A DNA stretch of 64,000 nucleotides from Hyphomicrobium_A sp963759735 (lineage in GTDB: Bacteria; Pseudomonadota; Alphaproteobacteria; Rhizobiales; Hyphomicrobiaceae). The notes below the pieces were generated by a model. The model had not been told where the DNA came from. It made no database searches and was given only the letters and a program-made list of their open reading frames with translations. Positions 57,350 through 64,000 of this stretch are shown piece after piece (within the stretch, counting starts at the first letter, position 1; every line of letters begins with the position of its first letter). Where the stretch lies: contig CAVXAF010000001.1 of NCBI GenBank assembly GCA_963759735.1, positions 62,001 through 126,000 on the forward strand. The letters run 5' to 3'. The position numbers and the translations under genes were made by a program.

Positions 57350-58676
57350 GAATATTCCATACGCCGCGCCACTCTCGGCGGTTTCGAGCGATGGATGCGG
57401 CCCGACTCACCGGCGACCGCCCACGGTCGCCGCACGCCGCCCAGGTCTTCGGCGACCGCAAGGCCGGCCTGCAGCCCATCCTCGTGGAAGCCAGCTCCGA
57501 AGTAGGCGCCGCAGAACCACGTGTTGCGGCGCCCTTGCAGCGACCACAGTTCACGCTGCGCCGACATCGCCGCGACGTCAAATACCGGATGCGCGTAGAG
57601 GTCTTCGTTCAACGCATCGCGCGGCGCTTCGCGGGGTTGAGTGTAACAAACAGCGGCTGGTCTTCGCGGAGCCCCTGCAACCGGTTCATCCAATAAGTGA
57701 CGTGGGCGTCGCCGGCCATCCCTCCTACATAATTCCAGCTGGACCAGACAGCGCGACGGCGCGGCATGAAACTCGGGTCGGAATGCAAGACAGCGCGGTT
57801 CTGCGTATAGCGGAACGCGCCCAGCAGACGACGTTCATCGGCGTCGGCGTCGCCGAGCATCGACAACGCCTGGTCGGCGTGCGTGGCGATGATGGCGTGA
57901 TCAAAAGCGGCGGTGTGTCCTTGCGCATCGGTGATCGTGACGCCGTCGGCGCCGCGCGCGACACGCACAATGGGAGTCTTGGCGTGGATGCTGGAAGAAA
58001 ACGCGCGCGTTAATTTCGACGTGTAAGCGCGGCTGCCGCCGATCACGGTGCGCCATTGCGGCCGGTCGCGCAGTTTCAACAGCCCGTGGTTATCGAAGAA
58101 GCGGATGAACGAGCGAGCTGGATAATCGTGCATGACTGTGGCGGGCGCCGACCATATCGCCGCTGCCATCGGCAGCAGATGATCCTCGCGGAACGCCGTG
58201 CTGTACCCGCCCCGCTCGAGAAATTCGCCAAGCGTCTCGTCGTCGTCGGTGATCTGCTTGGGAGCATCCCGATAGAAGCGGCGCAGATCGGCAAGCATGC
58301 GCCAGAACGACGGACGACACACATTGCTGCGCTGCGCGAACAGGCTTTTGATGTCGGTTCCGGCGTACTCTAGCGCGCCGTGGCGGCGCGATACCCCGAA
58401 CGACATTTCAGCTGCACGCGTCTCCACCGACTGGTGTTCGAACAGCGCCGTGAGGTTGGGGTAATTGGGAGGATTGTAGACGATAAACCCCGTGTCCACG
58501 GGTAAAGTACCGCCCGGCGTCGGCGCATCTACGGTGTGGCAATGTCCACCAATGCGCTGCTCCCGCTCGAACACCGTCACGGCGTGGCGGCGGCTCAACA
58601 GCCACGCGGCCGACAGGCCCGAGACCCCGGTCCCAATGACGGCGATCCGCAATCTGTCTCCGCCCTCGCCCGTCAT
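57346..58676 (-). CDS. FAD-dependent oxidoreductase (flavin amine oxidase-like), frameshift near 57635
   Basis: Starts at 58676 (MTGEGGDRLRIAVIGTGVSG). Dinucleotide loop VIGTGVSGLSAAWLL, then VFEREQRIGGHCHTVDA, TGFIVYNPPNYPNLTALF and FFDNHGLLKLRDRPQWRTV. The frame slips after PLFVTLNP (about 57635) and resumes at REAPRDALNEDLYAHPVFD, then the C-terminal FAD contact NTWFCGAYFGAGFHEDGLQA and GLAVAEDLGG. Total about 443 residues. First gene of the minus-strand operon, behind the divergent TGATCC promoter. By analogy a desaturase or oxidase on acyl chains (UfaD-like) is possible. Confidence 0.85.
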
Positions 58677-58711
58677 GCCACCCCTAGCTGCGCCAATCCA
58701 GGCGCCAGAAG

Positions 58712-58741
58712 AACCAACGACGCCCGCGGGCCCTTGGATCA
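58712..58741 (-). promoter_or_regulatory. Candidate ECF (RpoE/ECF11-type) promoter, minus strand
   Basis: TGATCC at 58741-58736 on the minus strand, 18 nt spacer, then TTGGTT at 58717-58712. TGATCC is the -35 element known for the Rhodobacter RpoE (ECF11) group. It points into the flavoprotein-DUF1365-methyltransferase operon, about 35 nt before its start. The -10 half is weaker than on the opposite strand. Confidence 0.55.
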
Positions 58742-58751
58742 CCTCGCGCAG

Positions 58752-58781
58752 TGATCCAACGGCGGCATGGCGACGTTAATC
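58752..58781 (+). promoter_or_regulatory. Candidate ECF (RpoE/ECF11-type) promoter, plus strand
   Basis: TGATCC at 58752-58757, 18 nt spacer, TTAATC at 58776-58781. It reads into the sigma-factor operon, about 110 nt upstream of the proposed start at 58892 and fully within the region where a longer frame (from 58751) would otherwise begin. An autoregulatory promoter is expected for this sigma class. This also argues against the 58751 start. Confidence 0.6.
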
Positions 58782-58891
58782 CTCGTATGCGCGTAGTATG
58801 GGCACTAGATTGCGGGGCATCAGGTGGGGCGCCACACGCTTACCGCGAGCGAATGGCTGCGGCCAGAGTTGACAGGAATCCGCGGCCGGCG

Positions 58892-59467
58892 ATGGACACC
58901 GACAAAAACCAGGCCATGGCGGTGGCGGGCGATTTCGCCGGGTTGATCGACGCTGTGGCGCGCGCCCGAGACCGCGGCGCTTTCGTGCTTCTCTACCGCC
59001 AGTTCGCCCCGCGCGTAAAAACGCTCATGCTGCGCATGGGAGCGACGCCAGAGCAGGCCGACGAACTCGCCCAGGAATGCCTGCTGGGAGTTTGGCGTAA
59101 GGCGCACCTGTTCGACCCATCGGGCGGCAGCGCGTCGGGGTGGATATTTCGTATCGCCCGCAACTTGCGCATCGATGCCTTACGGCGCTCGCGGCGCGCC
59201 GAGGCACTGGTTGAAGACATCGATATGACGGGCCCCGAAGTGCAGCTGCCGGATTCGATCGTGGCGGCAGCGCAGATCGGCCACCGCGTACGCGCCGCTG
59301 TGGCGCGGCTGACACCTGAGCAACTGACGGTCGTCACACTGTCGTTCATCGAGAGCCGGCCGCACGCAGAGATCGCCGAGACGCTGCAGCTTCCGCTGGG
59401 CACCGTTAAATCCCGGATCCGCCTGGCCATGAAGCGGTTGCGCGAACTTCTCGATGAGGTTGCATGA
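58892..59467 (+). CDS. rpoE: ECF sigma factor, RpoE of the ChrR (ECF11) group
   Basis: 191 residues from ATG 58892 (MDTDKNQAMAVAGDF); an alternative ATG is at 58853. Region 2 runs DRGAFVLLYRQFAPRVKTLM, GATPEQADELAQECLLGVWR and GWIFRIARNLRIDALRRS. Region 4 has LTPEQLTVVTLSFIESRPHA and EIAETLQLPLGTVKSRIRLA, the -35-recognising helix-turn-helix. It precedes chrR with an ATGA overlap, the typical layout. In Rhodobacter this pair controls the response to singlet oxygen. No photosynthesis gene is in the window. Confidence 0.92.
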   Translation: MDTDKNQAMAVAGDFAGLIDAVARARDRGAFVLLYRQFAPRVKTLMLRMGATPEQADELAQECLLGVWRKAHLFDPSGGSASGWIFRIARNLRIDALRRSRRAEALVEDIDMTGPEVQLPDSIVAAAQIGHRVRAAVARLTPEQLTVVTLSFIESRPHAEIAETLQLPLGTVKSRIRLAMKRLRELLDEVA

Positions 59468-60111
59468 GCACGACACATCATCCAACCGATGCAACGCTGG
59501 CAGAATTCCTCGACGGTTCGCTGGATGCAGGGCGTCGCGTCGTCGTCGCGGCTCACATGGAGCTTTGCTCGTCTTGCCGCCGCTTGGCGTCGGCCGTCGA
59601 CGAACTGGGGGGTACGCATCTGCAGCAACTGCCGCCGGCGGCGCTCGAAGAGGGCAAGTTGGAGTGGCTGTTGTCGCGGCTCGATAGCCCGCTGCGCGAG
59701 CCCGGCGCGCGGCCGCCGCCTGACGATCTCGGCCTGTCGAAGCCAGTGCATGCCTTGGCTCCCTATGAACTTGGAGCGTGGCGCTGGATCGGACCGGGCG
59801 TGCGCTGGCGCGCCGTGAATTTGCCGGCGAGCACCGATGGCTCGCGCGTGTTCCTGCTCAGGGCGGCGCCGGGCACGCATCTTCCCCACCACGCCCACGT
59901 CGGAACCGAGCTCACCGTTATTCTGAAGGGTGCCTTCCGTCATGCCGGCGGGCGCTTTGGTGTCGGCGATTGCGACGATGCCGATGAGACGGTCGAGCAC
60001 CTGCCCGTGGTCGAAGACGGCGAGGAGTGCGTCTGCCTTGTCGCCATGCAGGGGCACATCCGCCTGCTCAGCTTCGTAGGCCGTCTCATTCAACCGTTCG
60101 TGCGCATGTGA
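59464..60111 (+). CDS. chrR: ChrR-type zinc anti-sigma factor (ZAD plus cupin-like domain)
   Basis: 215 residues. The N-terminal anti-sigma domain has His6, His31, Cys35 and Cys38 (HMELCSSC), the same residue numbers reported as zinc ligands in Rhodobacter ChrR. The C-terminal cupin-like domain (PGTHLPHHAHVGTELTVILK) supplies His143, His145, Glu149 and His179, and Cys189/Cys191 (ECVCL) near the end, each two positions later than the Rhodobacter ligands and Cys pair. All functional residues are therefore kept. It binds RpoE, and its release depends on singlet oxygen. Intact; overlaps rpoE and is 7 nt before DUF1295. Confidence 0.93.
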   Translation: MSTTHHPTDATLAEFLDGSLDAGRRVVVAAHMELCSSCRRLASAVDELGGTHLQQLPPAALEEGKLEWLLSRLDSPLREPGARPPPDDLGLSKPVHALAPYELGAWRWIGPGVRWRAVNLPASTDGSRVFLLRAAPGTHLPHHAHVGTELTVILKGAFRHAGGRFGVGDCDDADETVEHLPVVEDGEECVCLVAMQGHIRLLSFVGRLIQPFVRM

Positions 60112-60118
60112 GGCGAAC

Positions 60119-60943
60119 ATGACCGGCACCGTACTGATATCGGCTGTTCTTCTGATGTCGCTGGCGTTGTCGGCGGTCATGGCAGGGGCGTGGCTGGTGC
60201 AGCAGCGGACCGGCAACTCGGGCTGGGTCGATACCATCTGGACGTTCGGCCTCGCCGCCGTCGGCATCACGGCCTCCCTGGCTCCTGTGAGCTCGGGCGA
60301 GACTACGCATCGGCAGCTGCTCGTCGTGGCGTTTCTCGCCGTCTGGGCGGCGCGGCTTGGCACCCACATTGTAACGCGAACGATGGGCATCACCGATGAC
60401 CCGCGCTATGGCGCGCTGATCCGTGGATGGGGAGCCGACGCGCGACGTCAGATGTTCTGGCTGTTGCAGAAGCAGGCGCTGGTCAGCATACCGTTGGCGA
60501 CTGCTGTCTTTCTGGCCGCACACAATCCCGCCGCCGAGTGGCGGTTGCAGGATTGGCTCGCGGTCCTTGTGATGCTCACGGCTGTCATCGGCGAAGCCAC
60601 AGCCGACCAACAATTGCGCCGTTTTGGACGCGATCCCAACAACCGCGGCAAGGTGTGCGACACGGGCCTGTGGCGCTACTCCCGGCATCCGAACTACTTT
60701 TTCGAGTGGCTCGGCTGGATCGCGTATCCGTTGCTCGCCATCGATCTCGGTGGCGGGTACGCGTGGGGCTACCTCGCGCTGGCAGGCCCGGTGTGCATGT
60801 ACTGGCTGCTGGCTCACGTGTCCGGCATTCCGCCGCTGGAGGAGCACATGCTGGCCTCGCGCGGCGCGGCGTATCGCGCTTATCAGGAGCGGACGAGCGC
60901 CTTCTTTCCCGCGCCTCCTGCGCCTCGGAGGAGCATAGCATGA
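60119..60943 (+). CDS. DUF1295 membrane protein
   Basis: 274 residues with six or more helices: TVLISAVLLMSLALSAVMAG, GWVDTIWTFGLAAVGITASL, LVSIPLATAVFLAAHN and DWLAVLVMLTAVIGEATADQ. The conserved C-terminal block is CDTGLWRYSRHPNYFFEWLG, then AYRAYQERTSAFFPAPP, as in DUF1295 and the related steroid 5-alpha-reductase/ICMT-like fold. Such proteins reduce or methylate isoprenoid or acyl substrates in the membrane. Inside this operon an acyl-chain step is likely. It ends with ATGA over the next gene. Confidence 0.88.
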   Translation: MTGTVLISAVLLMSLALSAVMAGAWLVQQRTGNSGWVDTIWTFGLAAVGITASLAPVSSGETTHRQLLVVAFLAVWAARLGTHIVTRTMGITDDPRYGALIRGWGADARRQMFWLLQKQALVSIPLATAVFLAAHNPAAEWRLQDWLAVLVMLTAVIGEATADQQLRRFGRDPNNRGKVCDTGLWRYSRHPNYFFEWLGWIAYPLLAIDLGGGYAWGYLALAGPVCMYWLLAHVSGIPPLEEHMLASRGAAYRAYQERTSAFFPAPPAPRRSIA

Positions 60944-61968
60944 CATTCGCGACCCTTGCGGCTAGCGCCGCTGAGCGCATGCCGGTTCCCGATCGCATTA
61001 CGCGTGCCGGCATTTACGCGCTGGTCGAGCGCACCCGCCGCGCGCTGGTGGCGAGCGATGCCGACGCCGCGCGTCGCTTCGCCGATGGCATGCATGCTTA
61101 CCCGATCGCCATGGCCGCGGCCGACGCCAATGCCCAGCACTACGAGGTGCCGGCGGCATTCTTCGATCTCGTGCTTGGACCGCAGCGCAAATACTCATGC
61201 TGCTTGTTTCCGACCGCAGCGACCAGCCTGACGCAGGCCGAAGAGCTGGCGCTGACAGCTACTGCGCAGCGCGCCGATCTTCGCGACGGACAGACAATCC
61301 TCGAGCTCGGCTGCGGATGGGGATCGCTGACCTTGTGGATGGCCGCGGCTTTCCCGGACGCAAAGATCCTGGCCGTATCGAACTCGCGCTCCCAGCGCGC
61401 GCATATCCTGCGGCTGGCGCAGGCGCGCGGGCTGCATAACATCGAGATCGTCACGGCCGACGTGAACACCTTCAGGCCCGACCGCACCTTCGACCGGGTC
61501 GTATCCGTCGAGATGTTCGAACATATGGCCAACTGGGCGGCCCTGCTGGGCAACATCCGCACTTGGCTGAAACCGGACGGGCGTCTGTTCGTGCACGTCT
61601 TCGCCCACCGCAGTACGCCCTATCGGTTCGATCACACCGATCGTTCAGACTGGATCGCGCAGCACTTCTTCACCGGCGGCCTGATGCCCAGCCGGCTGTT
61701 GATGTACGAGTTTGGCGACCGGTTCGAAGTCGATGCCGAGTGGTGGTGGAACGGGACCCACTACGCGCGCACCGCCGATGCGTGGCTCGCCAACTTCGAC
61801 CGCAATGCTGCAGCGGTGCGACGCGTACTGGAGCCGGTCTATGGATCTCAGACGAGCCTTTGGATGCGTCGCTGGCGGCTGTTCTTCCTTGCGACATCGG
61901 GCTTGTTCGGTCACGCCAATGGCAATGAATGGGGCGTGGCACACTATCTACTGAAACCTGCTGGCTGA
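60940..61968 (+). CDS. Second cyclopropane-synthase-like SAM methyltransferase (coclaurine-N-methyltransferase-like)
   Basis: 342 residues, without the long N-terminal lipid domain of the first methyltransferase. SAM motif I is LELGCGWGSLTLWMAAAFPD, then AVSNSRSQRAHILRLAQARG. Active-site landmarks are KYSCCLFP with a Cys pair, VSVEMFEHMANW (Glu), and HFFTGGLMPSRLL (His). An N-terminal helical part (AQHYEVPAAFFDLVLGPQRK) is family-typical. Start overlaps the DUF1295 stop as ATGA. As a second methylase it could act on a later intermediate (FufM-like), but this is a guess. Last in the rpoE operon. Confidence 0.88.
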   Translation: MTFATLAASAAERMPVPDRITRAGIYALVERTRRALVASDADAARRFADGMHAYPIAMAAADANAQHYEVPAAFFDLVLGPQRKYSCCLFPTAATSLTQAEELALTATAQRADLRDGQTILELGCGWGSLTLWMAAAFPDAKILAVSNSRSQRAHILRLAQARGLHNIEIVTADVNTFRPDRTFDRVVSVEMFEHMANWAALLGNIRTWLKPDGRLFVHVFAHRSTPYRFDHTDRSDWIAQHFFTGGLMPSRLLMYEFGDRFEVDAEWWWNGTHYARTADAWLANFDRNAAAVRRVLEPVYGSQTSLWMRRWRLFFLATSGLFGHANGNEWGVAHYLLKPAG

Positions 61969-62154
61969 TTATCGGCTTGCTGCCGAGACGCAGGGCACCA
62001 CCACGGCCACGATGCGCGACGACGCCCGACGCGCCTGTCGGTTTTACAGGCGGTGCGACATCGGCTGCCGGCGCCAGATGACACTCAAGCGGCCTAGCAG
62101 CACCTCGAAAAGTGTCAGGTGCGCCGCAACGCCATTGATAAGTCATTGAAATAG

Positions 62155-62231
<77 letters not shown>

Positions 62232-62379
62232 AGTCAAAAACGCGCGCCCCGAGGGACGCGCTGGCCACGAAGCGATGACTTACGTGGCTCCCCCGGGGAA
62301 GTCAAGATTGCCCGGCCCCGGTGCGCAACAATAGTGCCCGCAATAATCGTGCCCAAAACACCACCAAGCCCCCAGGAAC

Positions 62380-62396
62380 GGCCGCCGCCGGCGGCC
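62380..62396 (-). terminator. GC hairpin after the DUF1993 gene
   Basis: Perfect dyad GGCCGCC-GCC-GGCGGCC about 15 nt past the DUF1993 stop on the minus strand. No T-tract follows, so it may be only a weak or Rho-assisted terminator, or part of a chance GC-rich repeat. Confidence 0.3.
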
Positions 62397-62411
62397 TCCC
62401 AGGCAGGGCGC

Positions 62412-62918
62412 CTACAGCCGCTTCATGAAATCGCGCTTGCCGAGTTCCACGCCATTGTGGCGCAGGATGTCGTAGGCGGTCGCGGCATGGAAATAGAAGT
62501 TGGGCAGGGCGAAATGCAGCAGGTACTCCGCCCCGGTGAACGTCAGCTCGCGCGGGCCGGCCTTTATGGTGATCTCGCGGCTGGCGGAGGCCTCCATGGC
62601 CTCGGGCTTGGCCTCGGCGAGCACAGCCAGCGTCTCGGCGATGCGCTTCTTGAGATCGGCGAACGTCTTTTCGCTGTCGTCGTGCACGGGCGGCGTCACG
62701 CCGGCGAGGCGCCCGACGCTCAGCTTGGCGAAGTCGCAGGCCGACTGCACCTGCTTCTTGAACGGGTACATGTCGGGGTACAGCCGTGCCCAGAGCAGCG
62801 CTTCGGGATCGATCTTCTTGGCTTCGGCATAGGCGGCGGCCTTGTCCAGGATCGCGTCCAGCGCATCGAGGTGCTTGCTGAATGACGGGATCGCTATGTC
62901 GTACATCGAGATGGCCAT
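62412..62918 (-). CDS. DUF1993-family protein
   Basis: 168 residues from ATG 62918 (MAISMYDIAIPSFSKHLDAL); the frame extends to 62993 with basic, non-family residues. Conserved blocks are ALLWARLYPDMYPFKKQVQS and LPNFYFHAATAYDILRHNGV, as in DUF1993, a DinB/YfiT-like helical bundle thought to bind metal. It lacks membrane segments. It stands alone between tRNA-Asp and the adhesin gene. No function can be assigned. Confidence 0.82.
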   Translation of the reverse strand: MAISMYDIAIPSFSKHLDALDAILDKAAAYAEAKKIDPEALLWARLYPDMYPFKKQVQSACDFAKLSVGRLAGVTPPVHDDSEKTFADLKKRIAETLAVLAEAKPEAMEASASREITIKAGPRELTFTGAEYLLHFALPNFYFHAATAYDILRHNGVELGKRDFMKRL

Positions 62919-63113
62919 TGGCTTCCTCCCCACGGTTCCGGCGGCGCTCTCAGGCGCCCGCCCACACATCGGCCTCCGTCGGCCCGTTGGCAAGGAGGCG
63001 GCCCACTTTGTCGCTGCGAGGGAGAATTGGCGGGCCTAGAAGCACCAAACCAAAACGGCAGAGACGCCGAGGTCTCTGCCGCTCGATCTCGCGCCCGCCG
63101 CTGCGCGAGGAGG

Positions 63114-64000
63114 TTACCAGCCGAGGGAAAGGCCCGCTTTTCCCGCAACCTGTCCATGGCCTGTCCCGGCGCCCACGCCCCCGTACAGGGTGGTGGTGCT
63201 GGTCTGTCCGAGCGATCCGCGGTCGACGATCCCCGCCGCCGTGAGGCCAACGGCACTCGCGCCGTCGTAGCCGCCCCACCCGATATTCAACGCGAATGTC
63301 TGCCCCGCATGGAAGATTGGCTTGTCGAGCGCGAGGGAGATGGCGATGCCCTCGGCAAGCTCGTCGTCGCGCTGATTGAGGTTGTTGATCTGCGATTGCA
63401 GGCGATCGGTGGTGTCATTCAAACCCGCAACGGCAGCCCCCAGGGCCGCGATCTCGATTGCCTGCGTATTGTTCGTCGTTGTGTTCTGGTCGATCTGGAC
63501 CTGTTGGTTGCCATTTACAGTTTGGATGTTGTTGATCTGCGTCTGCTGCGTTGTATTGACGTTTTCCGCATTGGTGATGCGCGTGGTGTTGGAGTTGATC
63601 TGCGTCTGTTGAGCGGCATTCTGCTGATCGACGTAGCCTTTATTGGCGGCGTCTGTGTCGGCCGTGGGAGCGGCAACGCCATGGACTTGATTGCCGCCCA
63701 TATCGATGTTGCCACCGGTGACGGTAATCCCCCCGTTCATCGTGACAATGTTCTGAAACGTCGTCGATGCGCCGTTGAAGGTCGCCGCGCCGTCGGAGGT
63801 CTGGAACACGGCACCATTCACTGCCTGACCGATGCGCACCGCGGTCGGAAAGGCACTGGGGTCCGTTGGATCTGCGCATTCGTCGGTTGTTGCGATGATC
63901 AATGTGCCCCCAGGAAAGCCGCAGACGGCGTTGATGTTGGCGTTTCCCGATCCTTCGTAGGTGACCTGCGCATGAGCGGATGTCGCCAAGACGTGGAGTG
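63114..64000 (-). CDS. YadA-like trimeric surface adhesin, partial
   Basis: The frame runs off the window edge, upstream of LHVLATSAHAQ, the tail of a signal peptide. A short head region (GGNIDMGGNQVHGVAAPTA) leads to AANKGYVDQQ, a neck-like motif of trimeric adhesins. Next come about 90 residues of coiled-coil repeats rich in Gln, Asn and Thr (AQQTQINSNTTRITNAENVN). The C-terminal 75 residues (ISLALDKPIFHAGQTFALNI, then AGKAGLSLGW) match the YadA-type membrane-anchor end. The stop is at 63114. Few extra repeats; smaller than classic YadA. Confidence 0.75.
   Translation of the reverse strand, partial: LHVLATSAHAQVTYEGSGNANINAVCGFPGGTLIIATTDECADPTDPSAFPTAVRIGQAVNGAVFQTSDGAATFNGASTTFQNIVTMNGGITVTGGNIDMGGNQVHGVAAPTADTDAANKGYVDQQNAAQQTQINSNTTRITNAENVNTTQQTQINNIQTVNGNQQVQIDQNTTTNNTQAIEIAALGAAVAGLNDTTDRLQSQINNLNQRDDELAEGIAISLALDKPIFHAGQTFALNIGWGGYDGASAVGLTAAGIVDRGSLGQTSTTTLYGGVGAGTGHGQVAGKAGLSLGW

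Overview
The window is high-GC chromosomal DNA from an alphaproteobacterium, most likely order Hyphomicrobiales (Rhizobiales). The evidence is gene order: bamA-rseP-dxr-cdsA-uppS-frr-pyrH-tsf-rpsB, dnaE-lolD-lolC-proS, and a full nuoA-N operon continuing into birA, RNase J, methylmalonyl-CoA epimerase and a DUF1467 gene. Family or genus cannot be fixed from this window alone.

Layout. 1-8966 (minus strand): envelope and translation housekeeping block. 9175-18255: an RMD1/YagE-family protein, a YkuD-like secreted protein, dnaE, the LolCD lipoprotein exporter and an archaeal/eukaryotic-type prolyl-tRNA synthetase. 18980-39646 (minus): complex I operon and its tail. Accessory genes of unknown role sit between nuoB/C, C/D, D/E and F/G. 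39877-46715: a surface-glycan-like accessory patch with two FkbM-like proteins, a sulfotransferase, an acyltransferase-3, an SGNH hydrolase and a GMC oxidoreductase. 46898-54949 (minus): kdpFABC-kdpDE potassium uptake, preceded by a 27-residue membrane ORF and a KdpE-like direct repeat. 55294-61968: two divergent operons around an ECF sigma factor and a ChrR-type zinc anti-sigma factor, with two cyclopropane-synthase-like methyltransferases, DUF1365, DUF1295 and a flavoprotein. 62155-64000: tRNA-Asp, a DUF1993 gene and the 3' part of a coiled-coil surface adhesin.

Most notable system. The 55.3-62.0 kb locus looks like a singlet-oxygen/oxidative membrane response built on RpoE-ChrR. Every zinc-ligand position known for Rhodobacter ChrR can be matched. 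Its targets look like a fatty-acyl methylation and oxidation set related to furan fatty acid synthesis. Divergent TGATCC -35 elements lie between the two operons.

Sequence quality. Many essential genes carry single-base frameshifts, with dense patches at about 5.2-8.9 kb (uppS, pyrH, tsf, rpsB) and 46.9-52.9 kb (kdpEDCB). Translation resumes in a neighbouring frame with full family conservation, so these look like sequencing or assembly indels rather than true pseudogenes. I annotate such genes end to end and note the breaks.
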